Below are positions 55,345-63,979 of a stretch of 64,000 bases of DNA, in pieces. Positions within the stretch are counted from its first letter, which is position 1, and each line of letters starts with the position of its first letter. The position numbers were made by a program, and so were the translations under genes. This stretch comes from Acidithiobacillus sp. HP-2 (GTDB taxonomy: Bacteria > Pseudomonadota > Gammaproteobacteria > Acidithiobacillales > Acidithiobacillaceae). The notes under the pieces are model-generated. The model searched no databases, was not told the DNA's origin, and saw only the letters and a list, made by a program, of their open reading frames with translations. The DNA is taken from positions 1 through 64,000 of the forward strand of contig NZ_JACKZA010000016.1 of the NCBI RefSeq assembly GCF_015100155.1, in the 5' to 3' direction.

Positions 55345-56577
55345 CTATGCCCAGTCCAGATATCGCAAGACACGGTGCCAGACCAGATTTTCGTTATAGG
55401 CCAGAGGCACTTTGGCTGGTGCACAAGGGTCACCCTGCGATGGCAAGTAATGATAATTAATAGCATCGCGCAACATTTGTGCCCGCGCAAGAAAACGACT
55501 TTTATAGTTTGCGTACTGCCCAACAGCCAATTTTTCAAGCTCTTTTGCTGCACCCAACCAGTCTGCTTGATACAAATAATGACTCACGCTGGAAACATAA
55601 GAATGATACTTCATGTCTGTAAGCACTGTTTGAACTGACATAGGCATCTTCCAAAAACTCATTTTATGCTGGGCATTTTTATCAAAGAGAACAGATGTGT
55701 CTTCAGCATAGCCGTGGCGCACCGCTTCTGATATAAATGTTGATTCGGATTTCGATAGTTGCGGATATTTTTTATTTCTACTTATATAATAATTAGTTAA
55801 CGCACTTATAGCATTATTTTTTTTCTTCCCAATAAAAGGTTTTGCTGTATCTATTATATATTCAATATCAACATCATCAGGTTTACCATATTTCTTTTGT
55901 TCGGTCTCCATATACCGTCTCAACCCTTCAATAGTCTGCTGTCCGAGGTCTACACCTTCACCTACCGTAACACCACTTTTGCCTATAGCTTTCTGGTATT
56001 TTTCTCCCGTTTTTTTATTTTTATTGTATCGCGGTCCAAGATTCTCTCCTGTCTTCACATTGGTCTCAAACGCCCCAGGCACATAAAAATCATACATCAT
56101 GCCTTCGGCCTTCTGAATAAAATGATAATCCACCCGGTCCAGCGGGATACAGTCAGCAGCTGCAGCTACTGCAATGGCTTTGTCACTTCTGTAGCAATAA
56201 TTTAACTCAGCCAGTCGTTTACCATAAGCATCCGTTAAGCAAAAAACATCACCTTTACACTGAAGCGTTTCTTCCTTCCATTTAGACTGGGTTGTATTCA
56301 CATTATTCAAGGACTGATGATAATTTCCTTCTTTCTTCATTCTATTCGTCAATTGATTATAATCATGAGATACCTGTCGATCCATTTTTGCCAGCTGCGC
56401 ATCCTGACAAACCGATTTTTCAGTTTCTGTTTTTGCTGTTTTACAGTTGTAAGAAGTAGTATATTGAGCTGCATGTGCAATCTGGGAGGAAAAAATACAT
56501 ATCAGCAATATTCCACCAAAATGTTGCCTATATTTACAGAAAAATTCCTGCTTGTCTTTATAGACTCCATATCTCAT
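55345..56577 (-). CDS. Secreted fusion: LprI-like domain plus pesticin-like muramidase domain
   Basis: A 410-residue exported protein. The signal peptide has a long basic start and core FGGILLICIFSSQIAHA. Residues 37-128 form an LprI/DUF1311 domain with C45, C57, C107, C113 and C128; LprI of Mycobacterium tuberculosis is a lysozyme inhibitor. Residues 150-400 resemble the lysozyme-like C-terminus of pesticin: E158 in FIQKAEG, T204 and D210 in SGVTVGEGVDLGQ match the Glu-Thr-Asp triad (Thr and Asp six apart as in pesticin). The predicted role is periplasmic cleavage of peptidoglycan. AT-rich base composition differs from the core genome, which suggests transfer. The domain calls are by eye. 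Confidence 0.65.
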   Translation of the reverse strand: MRYGVYKDKQEFFCKYRQHFGGILLICIFSSQIAHAAQYTTSYNCKTAKTETEKSVCQDAQLAKMDRQVSHDYNQLTNRMKKEGNYHQSLNNVNTTQSKWKEETLQCKGDVFCLTDAYGKRLAELNYCYRSDKAIAVAAAADCIPLDRVDYHFIQKAEGMMYDFYVPGAFETNVKTGENLGPRYNKNKKTGEKYQKAIGKSGVTVGEGVDLGQQTIEGLRRYMETEQKKYGKPDDVDIEYIIDTAKPFIGKKKNNAISALTNYYISRNKKYPQLSKSESTFISEAVRHGYAEDTSVLFDKNAQHKMSFWKMPMSVQTVLTDMKYHSYVSSVSHYLYQADWLGAAKELEKLAVGQYANYKSRFLARAQMLRDAINYHYLPSQGDPCAPAKVPLAYNENLVWHRVLRYLDWA

Positions 56578-56685
56578 GAATTGTATTCCTCAAATCTGAG
56601 CGCAATATTTCACAATACACAGAGATTATCAAAAGTGACCGAATAGAGCGCCATTGATAATCCTCAAGATGCAAAATCTATAGTT

Positions 56686-57138
56686 CTAATGATAACAGGC
56701 GCCCAGCTCGGCTAAACGTTTTCCGTAAGTATCTGTTATACAGAAACGGTCACCTTTGCACTGGATTTTCTCTTTTTTCCATTTTTCCTGAGAGACAATG
56801 AGATAACTGAGATTTTTTTGATGATTTCCACTTTTTTTCATATTGTTTACTAATTCTTCATATTCCTGGGCTAATTGCAGATCCAGGCTTGCCAATTTTT
56901 GATCCTGGCAAATTATCTGTTCTGTTACGGTATTTGCAGTCGCACAGTCTAATGAAGTGGCGTATTGTGTGGCCATTAATCCTTGAGAATAAATCAAACC
57001 CATCAGCAAATAGCTACTTAACCATAATCGATACTTAATTTTAAATTTTTCCGATATACACTTTACTGCCGATATTAAATGACGGTTATAATTTTTAACA
57101 CTATTATTTGTCTCTGGCGATTCTTTCTGAGGGATCAT
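56686..57138 (-). CDS. Secreted LprI-domain protein (putative lysozyme inhibitor)
   Basis: A 150-residue exported protein; the signal sequence core is WLSSYLLMGLIYSQGLMA. The mature part is a single LprI/DUF1311 domain with C65, C77, C127, C133 and C148. Those cysteine spacings (12, 50, 6, 15) are identical to those of the neighbouring fusion protein, and the sequences CKGDRFC and YGKRLAELG are shared, so the two are close paralogues. By analogy with LprI it may block a muramidase, possibly the neighbour. AT-rich like its neighbours; 108 bases separate it from the fusion gene. Confidence 0.65.
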   Translation of the reverse strand: MIPQKESPETNNSVKNYNRHLISAVKCISEKFKIKYRLWLSSYLLMGLIYSQGLMATQYATSLDCATANTVTEQIICQDQKLASLDLQLAQEYEELVNNMKKSGNHQKNLSYLIVSQEKWKKEKIQCKGDRFCITDTYGKRLAELGACYH

Positions 57139-57291
57139 ACACTTTGTTTCCTTATTCGGTAGTCAACGGAATCATGGCTAATGCTCTCTTTAATACACTC
57201 AAGCATTTCTTGCCATTGATTTTAACGACTTACAAAACAAAATGTTAGGTGTTCTTTAATCACATAAAAGATCATCCATCTGGATGTTTTA

Positions 57292-57723
57292 TCAGCTTTT
57301 TTTTGCGACCAGAATACTGCAGGGCAAACTTCTCAGGAGGGCTTTGGCAACAGATCCTTCCAGCCAGTGACCAAAGGAAAATTGGGGAATATGACCAATC
57401 ACCAGTAAATCAGCGTGGATTTGTCGGGCATATTGGGCAATGGCCTCAGCGGGACTCCCCTCAACCGCTTGAGTGTACACGCTCAGGCCATTCTCACGGA
57501 GTTTTGTGGCAACCTCGTCCAGCCGGGTACGTATAGCCTCCCCTTCCCTACCCAGCATGTCTTCGGCACCTGCAGCTTGTGCCATCGCCATACCGCCGGT
57601 ACTGACAATGACGCCAAACAAATGCAGTTCAGCCTGTGTGAGACCTGCAATATCTGTCGCCTGCTGCAGAGCGACACCACCTGAAGCACTCCCATCGTAA
57701 GCGACCATCACTTTCTGGAACAT
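57292..57723 (-). CDS. Universal stress protein (UspA family)
   Basis: A 143-residue Usp. FQKVMVAYDGSASGGVALQQ at the start and VIGHIPQFSFGHWLEGSVAK at the end mark the fold; the usual G-2x-G loop is altered (HIPQF), so ATP binding may be weak. It overlaps the emrB-like stop by one base and is the last gene of the marR operon. Confidence 0.88.
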   Translation of the reverse strand: MFQKVMVAYDGSASGGVALQQATDIAGLTQAELHLFGVIVSTGGMAMAQAAGAEDMLGREGEAIRTRLDEVATKLRENGLSVYTQAVEGSPAEAIAQYARQIHADLLVIGHIPQFSFGHWLEGSVAKALLRSLPCSILVAKKS

Positions 57724-59261
57724 CAGCTTCTCCTTGCCGCCGCTTCCCGCTTTGGTGTACGAATAATCAACAACAAAGGAAAAATCGCCAGCGTCATCAC
57801 CATCATCAGCCAGAAGTTATCAATATAGCCAATCATACTGGCCTGCCGGGTAATTTCATTATTGAGCAACATTTGCCCCATACTTGAATGAGGATTATAC
57901 AGTTCTGCGACAGCAGGGTTTCCATAACCCGGATTGCGACCATCAATATGCGCTGCCAGCGTAGCATGCGCAATTTGGGTGTTGCGGGTCAGCAGGGTTT
58001 CCACCAAGGAAATCCCCAGGCTGCTGCCGACATTGCGTACCAGACTATATATGGCCGTACCATTGGCGCGCATCTGGGGACTGAGCGTGGCGAAAGTAGC
58101 CGTGCTCAATGGCACGAACACCAGGCCAATACCCAGGCCCTGCCAGACACCGGGCCAGATCACCTCACCCTGGCTGATCACCAGGCTGTAACCCTGCATT
58201 TCCCACAGAGAAAAGGCCGTTATGCCAAAGCCAATAGCCAGCAACAGGCGCAAATCCACCTTACCCACCAACCGACCTACAATGAGCATGGCGAGCATGG
58301 TGCCTAAACCACTCGGAGCCGTTACCCACCCGGCAGCTTCGGCCGTGTAACCCATCAGATCCTGGAGCATGGTGGGAATCAGGGCACGCGAGGCAAAAAG
58401 CACCACCCCTACGATAAAAATGAATAGTAATCCAGTCACATAATTGCGATTCAAAATCAGACGATAATCAAAAAACGAGTGCTCGGGTGGAGTGCGCCAG
58501 GTATGCCAGATAAAATAAATGGCTGAGAAACCGGCCAGATAGGCTTCCACCCAGATTTCCACCGAACTGAACCAGTTCAGTTGTTGCCCCCGATCCAGCA
58601 ATAATTGCAGGCCACCAATGGCCACACTGAGGCTGACAAAGCCTGCCATATCAAAGCGCATGCTGCGTCCCGGCGTATCGGCCGGAAACGATTTCCAGAT
58701 TCCCCAAAGTGCCAGGATACCTACTGGCACATTGATGAAAAATACCCAGCGCCAGCCCATGCTGTCGGTCAGCCAGCCACCCAGAGTCGGGCCAATAATC
58801 GGACCCACCATGACCCCCATACCCCACAATGCCATGGCCGAGCCCTGTTTTTCCCGGGGATTGATATCCAGCAAGGTGGTTTGTGAAAGCGGCACCAGGG
58901 CAGCGCCAAATACGCCCTGAAAAACCCGGGCAATGACAATTTCGAACAAGGAGGTGGAAATACCACACCACATGGAGGCCAGGGTAAAACCGGCCACTGA
59001 GGCCAGGAAAATATTGCGCTTACCAAAGCGGTCTACCAGCCAGCCGGTCAAAGGTGTGGCGATGGCGGTGGCGACAATATAGGATGTCAGCACCCAGCCG
59101 ATTTGATTGAGCGAAACTGACAAGCTGCCCTGCATATGGGGCAGAGCCACATTGGCGATGGTGCTGTCCAGCGTCTGCATGATGGTGGCGAGCATGATGG
59201 CCAGGGTAATCAGCGGACGGTTCAGCCCTGCAGCATCCATGGGAACAGATGTCGAGATCAT
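57723..59261 (-). CDS. DHA2-family multidrug efflux MFS transporter (EmrB-like)
   Basis: A 512-residue transporter with about 14 membrane helices. Motif A-like VDRFGKRN, TIANVALPHMQGSLSV (motif D-type) and MVGPIIGPTLGGWL (motif C) place it in DHA2. EmrB usually needs a periplasmic EmrA adaptor and TolC; no emrA is next to it. Its start overlaps the marR stop by 4 bases, so it is controlled by that regulator. Confidence 0.9.
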   Translation of the reverse strand: MISTSVPMDAAGLNRPLITLAIMLATIMQTLDSTIANVALPHMQGSLSVSLNQIGWVLTSYIVATAIATPLTGWLVDRFGKRNIFLASVAGFTLASMWCGISTSLFEIVIARVFQGVFGAALVPLSQTTLLDINPREKQGSAMALWGMGVMVGPIIGPTLGGWLTDSMGWRWVFFINVPVGILALWGIWKSFPADTPGRSMRFDMAGFVSLSVAIGGLQLLLDRGQQLNWFSSVEIWVEAYLAGFSAIYFIWHTWRTPPEHSFFDYRLILNRNYVTGLLFIFIVGVVLFASRALIPTMLQDLMGYTAEAAGWVTAPSGLGTMLAMLIVGRLVGKVDLRLLLAIGFGITAFSLWEMQGYSLVISQGEVIWPGVWQGLGIGLVFVPLSTATFATLSPQMRANGTAIYSLVRNVGSSLGISLVETLLTRNTQIAHATLAAHIDGRNPGYGNPAVAELYNPHSSMGQMLLNNEITRQASMIGYIDNFWLMMVMTLAIFPLLLIIRTPKREAAARRS

Positions 59262-59701
59262 AGAATGGGATCTTCCAACGTCTTTTGCAGTTGCTGAAGG
59301 ACTTCTGTTATCTGGCGTAGTACCTCAACGTCCAGTTCTTTGAGTTTTTCATGGCGGAAGTCCATCGCCACGCGCCGAACTTCCGCATACACCTCAATAC
59401 CCTCTGGCGTGAGCAGTACGCGGCGAATACGACGATCATGGGCGTCTATTTCCCGGCGCAGCAGTCCCGCGCGCTGCAGACGGTCGAGCATGGCCACCAC
59501 GGTTGGTTGTTCTACCGACAAGCAATGGGCCAACTCGGTTTGAGTCATTGGTGCGGGTGCTTTCGCCAGATAAGCAATGCTCATCCAGCTGGCCTGGCTC
59601 AGACCCAATCCTTTCAGACGGCGATCCAAAGCGTGTCGCCAGGCTCGCGCAGTATCATGGAGCGCCAGAGCAAAATCCTGCTGTAACTGTTCCTCTGACA
59701 T
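59258..59701 (-). CDS. MarR-family transcriptional regulator
   Basis: A 147-residue winged-helix repressor. The DNA-binding part contains TQTELAHCLSVEQPTVVAML and the wing LLRREIDAHDRRIRRVLL. It heads the marR-emrB-usp operon. The ATG at 59701 follows AGGAG. A 16-bp palindrome lies inside the promoter just upstream, so self-repression relieved by a small phenolic or drug-like ligand is likely. Confidence 0.92.
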   Translation of the reverse strand: MSEEQLQQDFALALHDTARAWRHALDRRLKGLGLSQASWMSIAYLAKAPAPMTQTELAHCLSVEQPTVVAMLDRLQRAGLLRREIDAHDRRIRRVLLTPEGIEVYAEVRRVAMDFRHEKLKELDVEVLRQITEVLQQLQKTLEDPIL

Positions 59702-59738
59702 GATCCACTCCTGGCTTGTTTGTCATATGGTTCGCAAT

Positions 59739-59767
59739 CTTATACTTAGCCATCTAAGTAATTGCAA
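59739..59767 (-). promoter_or_regulatory. marR promoter with palindromic operator
   Basis: On the minus strand TTGCAA (59762-59767) and TATAAG (59739-59744) are exactly 17 bases apart. The palindrome ACTTAGATGGCTAAGT (plus-strand 59744-59759) fills the spacer, so a bound MarR dimer would block RNA polymerase. Confidence 0.75.
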
Positions 59768-59837
59768 GAAAAAAACCGGCAGTAGGCGTAGCCGCATTAC
59801 AGCGACTTTGCTCTACGCCGATTTCAGGTTGGATCCA

Positions 59838-60521
59838 TCAGGCGATTTTTTTACCTTCAATTTCTACCCGAATATGGACTTTGTTGGAAAGTCCTTCGGG
59901 AAGATAGGCCTTCATGCCGTAATCGCTGCGCTGAATGGTAGTAACCGCAACAAATCCGGACAAATAGCCACTCCAGGGTTTGGGAAGATAACTGACATCA
60001 CCAGCGCCGGTTTCCCTGACCCGAAACATCATCGCCCGGGTAACACCATGCAGAGTCAATTTGCCATAGAGATCGCCCGCCGTTTTGCTGATCGGCTGAT
60101 AACGGGTGCTGACAAAAGTTACGTCGGGATATTTTTTGACGTCAAAAAAGGTCGGACTGCGGAGATATTTATCGCGAGGGGCGAAGTTTGTAAAAATGCT
60201 GGCCGCCGGGATGATAATTTTGGCCGTGTCTTTGGCCGGATTCTGAGTGTTGACGGTATAAGTACCGGAAATCTTGTTAAAACGTCCGCTAAAGGGGCCA
60301 ATACCCACATGACCAATGGTAAAATAAGCAGCGGAATGCTCTGGATCAATCTGATAGGTGCCACTCGGGTTACCCGTCAGCGCGTGGTAGTGCCCCACTG
60401 CTGCTTTGGTTGTCGCCGCCTGGGCCGCTTCCTGCATCATCCCCAAACCAAGACCCAAGCTGATGGAAATGATGAGTAATTGTTTTGAACGCTTGTTTTG
60501 CATGATTTTACCCCCTTTCAA
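59838..60521 (-). CDS. YceI-family periplasmic protein
   Basis: A 227-residue exported protein with a signal peptide (LLIISISLGLGLGMMQEAAQA). The YceI lipocalin-like barrel is shown by GTYQIDPEHSAAYFTIGH near the start and KLTLHGVTRAMMF in the middle. Such proteins bind polyisoprenoids such as ubiquinone-8 chains. It stands alone, with more than 60 bases to its upstream neighbour. Confidence 0.92.
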   Translation of the reverse strand: MKGGKIMQNKRSKQLLIISISLGLGLGMMQEAAQAATTKAAVGHYHALTGNPSGTYQIDPEHSAAYFTIGHVGIGPFSGRFNKISGTYTVNTQNPAKDTAKIIIPAASIFTNFAPRDKYLRSPTFFDVKKYPDVTFVSTRYQPISKTAGDLYGKLTLHGVTRAMMFRVRETGAGDVSYLPKPWSGYLSGFVAVTTIQRSDYGMKAYLPEGLSNKVHIRVEIEGKKIA

Positions 60522-60583
60522 ATTACCTGAACCACCCTAATGCTGGTAGTTAAAGGATTATAGTATTTATCACAGAGTAAGCA

Positions 60584-61321
60584 TCAGGAACTTTCAGCAA
60601 GAAGGGGGGAACCTGAGCGAAGCTGGTTTTTCACCCGACGCCAGTCCGGCATAGCGGCATCGAGGATGCTCCTGAAACGATCATTGTGCAGGCGCTCCAG
60701 CAAATGAGTCATTTCATGCAACACCACATATTCCAGACAAATTTCTGCGTAGCGGGCAAGCTCCAGGCCAAGCCAGATGCGCCGCGCGCGGATGTTGCAG
60801 GTACCCCAGCGAGTGCGCATGCGTTTAACGCCCCACTCGGCCACCTGCACACCCAGAATCGGTTCATAGTGGGCAACAATGTTCGGAATGCGGTCTTTCA
60901 GTGCCTGACGATAATACTTGTGGAGCAAGGCCTGACGATCAGCCTGTGCCGCTTCGGGTGGACAGTACATCTCCATAAAGGCATCGTCGCACATTTCAAT
61001 ACGGCCGCGACCAGCCATTTCATGCACTCGGAGTATATAGTTCTGCCCCAAATAGGAATGGGTTTCGCCGGATTGATATTCCAGAACCGGAGAGGGAGTG
61101 TGATGCTGAAATTGCTGCTGGTGCTGCCTGATCCAGGACAAACGGGCCAGAATGGCCGCACGAATGTCTCCATCTGTCATCGCCCAGGGGGCACTGACTC
61201 TTACCTCCCCGTCAGGGGGACAAACCATAATGCGCAAATTCTTGACCGCCTTGCGCGTCAGCTGCAGGTTCAGATCAGCCACCTGAACCATGGTTTTTTC
61301 CGGATTGCGCATGGGCCGCAT
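60584..61321 (-). CDS. YgjP-like zinc metallopeptidase domain protein (DUF45)
   Basis: A 245-residue protein. The ATG at 61321 overlaps the tspO stop (TGATG); the longer frame upstream lies within tspO. The zinc motif is HEMTH in YVVLHEMTHLLERLHNDRF, and RMRTRWGTCNIRARRIWLG is the conserved strand of YgjP/DUF45 proteins, which relate to SprT/WLM peptidases. The substrate is unknown. It forms an operon with tspO. Confidence 0.88.
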   Translation of the reverse strand: MRPMRNPEKTMVQVADLNLQLTRKAVKNLRIMVCPPDGEVRVSAPWAMTDGDIRAAILARLSWIRQHQQQFQHHTPSPVLEYQSGETHSYLGQNYILRVHEMAGRGRIEMCDDAFMEMYCPPEAAQADRQALLHKYYRQALKDRIPNIVAHYEPILGVQVAEWGVKRMRTRWGTCNIRARRIWLGLELARYAEICLEYVVLHEMTHLLERLHNDRFRSILDAAMPDWRRVKNQLRSGSPLLAESS

Positions 61322-61797
61322 CAGGGGAATCGATTCAGGCGGTAGGTCGCGGCATTCAGATACAGCGCCACGCAAAGCCAGAGCAAATAAGGCACCAACA
61401 ACCAGGCCGCCAGCGGCGTGATCCACATAAAAACCAGGAAACAAGCCAATACCAGGAGCAGAAGCAAAACCAGGTCTGCCAAGGCCCAAAGCACCTGATG
61501 CCGTCCAAAAAACAGCCATGACCATGCGGCATTACAGAGCAACTGCAGGCCATACAAAGACAAACCCACTGTTCGCAACAGACTCGCCGGGCTGACATAA
61601 ATCAACGCTGCCGCAAAAGCCATGATGATATATAACAGCGTCCAGACTACAGGAAAAACCCAGGGTGGAGGCGTACCTTTGGGCTTCTGGAGGCGCGTAT
61701 ACCAGGCATCTGGTCGAAACAGTGACCCCGTTGTCGCCACCGCCAGAGTAATAGCCAGACTAATCAGGGAAACCAGTGCAAAGTGATTCATGTCCAT
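61321..61797 (-). CDS. tspO: TspO/MBR-family tryptophan-rich sensory protein
   Basis: A 158-residue membrane protein with five helices. WYTRLQKPKGTPPPWVFPVV and WTLLYIIMAFAAALIY are the family signatures. TspO binds porphyrins and cholesterol-like lipids, so hopanoid binding here is conceivable but not shown. First gene of the pair with the YgjP-like peptidase. Confidence 0.93.
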   Translation of the reverse strand: MDMNHFALVSLISLAITLAVATTGSLFRPDAWYTRLQKPKGTPPPWVFPVVWTLLYIIMAFAAALIYVSPASLLRTVGLSLYGLQLLCNAAWSWLFFGRHQVLWALADLVLLLLLVLACFLVFMWITPLAAWLLVPYLLWLCVALYLNAATYRLNRFP

Positions 61798-61854
61798 CTA
61801 AGTCGTCGCCCCACCAAGAAAACGGAATGGCAGATTTTCAGAAGTCTGCAAATT

Positions 61855-62601
61855 TTATTGCCCTGCAGTAGTTCCGGGGATACCCACTGAAGCCTTCCAC
61901 TGCTGCATCTTGCTGATCAGCGGTGACTCCGCGCAAGACTGGGCACTGAGAGAACTACAGGCACTGGCCCATTCACCAGTTACACCGAAAAACTTGGCGG
62001 CAGATTGCATTTGCTGGGCCTGAGCACCAGTCGCCGTGGCGCTCATGCTCTGATACTGCGTAGCCCGCGTTTTTGCCCAAGCTGACACATTCTGCCAGCA
62101 GTCACTTTGCGCTGTCGAACTCAAAGCAGCGCATTTGGCGCTGTCCTGTCGAGCTTTGACCATATCCTGCTGCCACTTCCCGGAAAAGGAAGACGTTGCC
62201 GTATTGAGCTGCTGCTGCACTGCGCCTTGAGCACTGCTCACTGCCTGATTCGCAGAATTTTTGGCATTTTCCACCGTCCGGGTGACGGGTTGAGTGACAG
62301 ATTGCGCGGCACTGGATAAAGCGGCAGTAGAGGATGCCAGAGGCGTCAAGGGTAAAGTCGTAGACGAATAATTCACGCTGGGTGCCGAAGGAGCGGGCAA
62401 AGTTTTAGGCTGCGACAGAAGCCGGGCAGGGACCTGCAGGGCGGGCGCGGGGGCACTGTAGCTGGATGGCGTGCTGATAGCCGAGGGCACAGGATAAGTA
62501 TTTTCGGCCTGCGGAGCCAAGCCATTATTAGTCGCTGAACCACAGCCGGATAGAGCCAACACGACTCCAGCAAACCACAACGAACCCTGAAAGCGACGCA
62601 T
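61855..62601 (-). CDS. Putative lipoprotein of unknown function
   Basis: A 248-residue protein with a lipobox LALSGC (Cys about 20). Residues 25-135 are low-complexity, rich in Ser, Ala, Pro and Thr. Residues 140-245 form a helical domain with four Cys (KCAALSSTAQSDCWQ and ACSSLSAQSC), suggesting two disulfides. It diverges from carA. I recognise no family. Confidence 0.65.
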   Translation of the reverse strand: MRRFQGSLWFAGVVLALSGCGSATNNGLAPQAENTYPVPSAISTPSSYSAPAPALQVPARLLSQPKTLPAPSAPSVNYSSTTLPLTPLASSTAALSSAAQSVTQPVTRTVENAKNSANQAVSSAQGAVQQQLNTATSSFSGKWQQDMVKARQDSAKCAALSSTAQSDCWQNVSAWAKTRATQYQSMSATATGAQAQQMQSAAKFFGVTGEWASACSSLSAQSCAESPLISKMQQWKASVGIPGTTAGQ

Positions 62602-62739
62602 ACGAAACCACTCCTTTTGGAATTATGAATACCTGATCATGGTCACAAGCTTATCATCCCTTTCCATACACTCAAGCAGTTATCGTTGTGTAATGCTTCC
62701 TGCAGCGGTCTCGCCTATGACCGCACTCCAGTAACTGCG

Positions 62740-62768
62740 TTGACCAGTGCCCGGCATACCCATAGAAT
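62740..62768 (+). promoter_or_regulatory. carA promoter
   Basis: TTGACC (62740-62745) and TAGAAT (62763-62768) are separated by exactly 17 bases. The start of transcription is expected near 62774-62776, only about 10 bases before a terminator-like hairpin. Confidence 0.7.
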
Positions 62769-62783
62769 ACGGGCAATCTATGC

Positions 62784-62807
62784 GGGAGGGGCCACCCTCC
62801 CTTTTTT
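62784..62807 (+). terminator. Terminator-like hairpin in the carA leader (possible attenuator)
   Basis: A perfect 7-bp GC stem GGGAGGG / CCCTCCC with a 4-nt loop, followed by six T. It lies 30 bases before the carA start and after its promoter, while the neighbouring upstream gene runs the other way, so it does not end any visible gene. Confidence 0.7.
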
Positions 62808-62836
62808 GCATCTTCCATGGTAGACGAGGTGAGAAA

Positions 62837-63979
62837 GTGCAGGCGGTCCTGGCATTGGCAGACGGCAGTATCTACCGGGGTACAGGCTTTGGCAGCAAGG
62901 GTCTGGCCGTCGGTGAAATCTGTTTTAATACAGCGATGACGGGTTACCAGGAAATTTTGACGGATCCCTCCTATCGCGGCCAAATCGTGACATTGACCTA
63001 TCCGCATATTGGCAACACCGGGATCAATCCCGAAGATATGGAAGGATCAAAAATATTCTGCTCAGCTCTGGTACTGCGTAATTTACCTCGTATCCCCAGT
63101 AACTGGCGCAGTACCCAGACGCTTCCCGATTTTCTGACCCAGCAGGGTATTCCTGCCATTGCCGGTATTGATACACGCGCACTCACCCGCCGCCTGCGCA
63201 ATGGCGGCGCCCAGAATGCGGCTTTGCTGGTTGGCGCTGAGGTGAATGAAAACGAAGCCCTGGCTGCCGCGCGCGGATTTCCCGGCTTGCTGGGCCGGGA
63301 TCTGGTTCAGGACGTGGCAGCGCCAAAAAAATCAGAATGGCTCCTTGCGAGCGGCCTGCCTGAACAGAGTTATCAGGCGCAGCCCATCAGCCATCCGCAA
63401 TATCATGTGGTCGTGTACGATTTTGGCAAAAAGAACAATATATTGCGCCTACTCGCCGACCGTGCCTGCCGGGTTACCCTGGTACCTGCCAAAACACCAG
63501 CAGCTGAGGTCATCGCCCTGCGTCCGGACGGTGTACTTTTCTCCAATGGGCCGGGAGATCCCGACGCCCTCAATTATGCCCAGCAAGCCATGCGCGAAAT
63601 CATTGCGGCACAAATACCCACTTTTGGGCTCTGTCTGGGACATCAGTTACTCGGCATCGCCCTGGGTGCCAAAACCATCAAAATGAAATTCGGGCATCAT
63701 GGTGCCAATCATCCGGTAAAGGATCTGCGCAGCGGCCGGGTATTAATTACCAGTCAAAACCACGGTTTTGCAGTGGATTCCCAAAGCCTGCCGGACTCCG
63801 TGCGTATTACGCATACCTCCCTGTTTGATGGCAGTTTGCAGGGTATGGCCCATAACAGTCTCCCGGTTTTTTCCTTTCAGGGACACCCGGAGGCAGGACC
63901 CGGCCCCCACGATGCCAGCATCATTTTTGATGATTTCGTAGCTGCCATGCATCAATACGGAGCCCAAACCCATGCCTAA
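62837..63979 (+). CDS. carA: Carbamoyl-phosphate synthase, small (glutaminase) subunit
   Basis: A 380-residue subunit that hydrolyses Gln and feeds ammonia to CarB for arginine and pyrimidine synthesis. I take the GTG at 62837, behind GAGGTGA; the frame open further upstream would include the promoter and leader hairpin. The class I amidotransferase triad is complete: Cys in FGLCLGHQLLG and His/Glu in FQGHPEAGPGPHD. carB starts inside its end (8-base overlap). Confidence 0.96.
   Translation: MQAVLALADGSIYRGTGFGSKGLAVGEICFNTAMTGYQEILTDPSYRGQIVTLTYPHIGNTGINPEDMEGSKIFCSALVLRNLPRIPSNWRSTQTLPDFLTQQGIPAIAGIDTRALTRRLRNGGAQNAALLVGAEVNENEALAAARGFPGLLGRDLVQDVAAPKKSEWLLASGLPEQSYQAQPISHPQYHVVVYDFGKKNNILRLLADRACRVTLVPAKTPAAEVIALRPDGVLFSNGPGDPDALNYAQQAMREIIAAQIPTFGLCLGHQLLGIALGAKTIKMKFGHHGANHPVKDLRSGRVLITSQNHGFAVDSQSLPDSVRITHTSLFDGSLQGMAHNSLPVFSFQGHPEAGPGPHDASIIFDDFVAAMHQYGAQTHA

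Noticed and set aside
62747..62836. Upstream start for carA at 62747
   Set aside because: It would put the promoter -10 box and the leader hairpin inside the coding region and add residues absent from CarA proteins.
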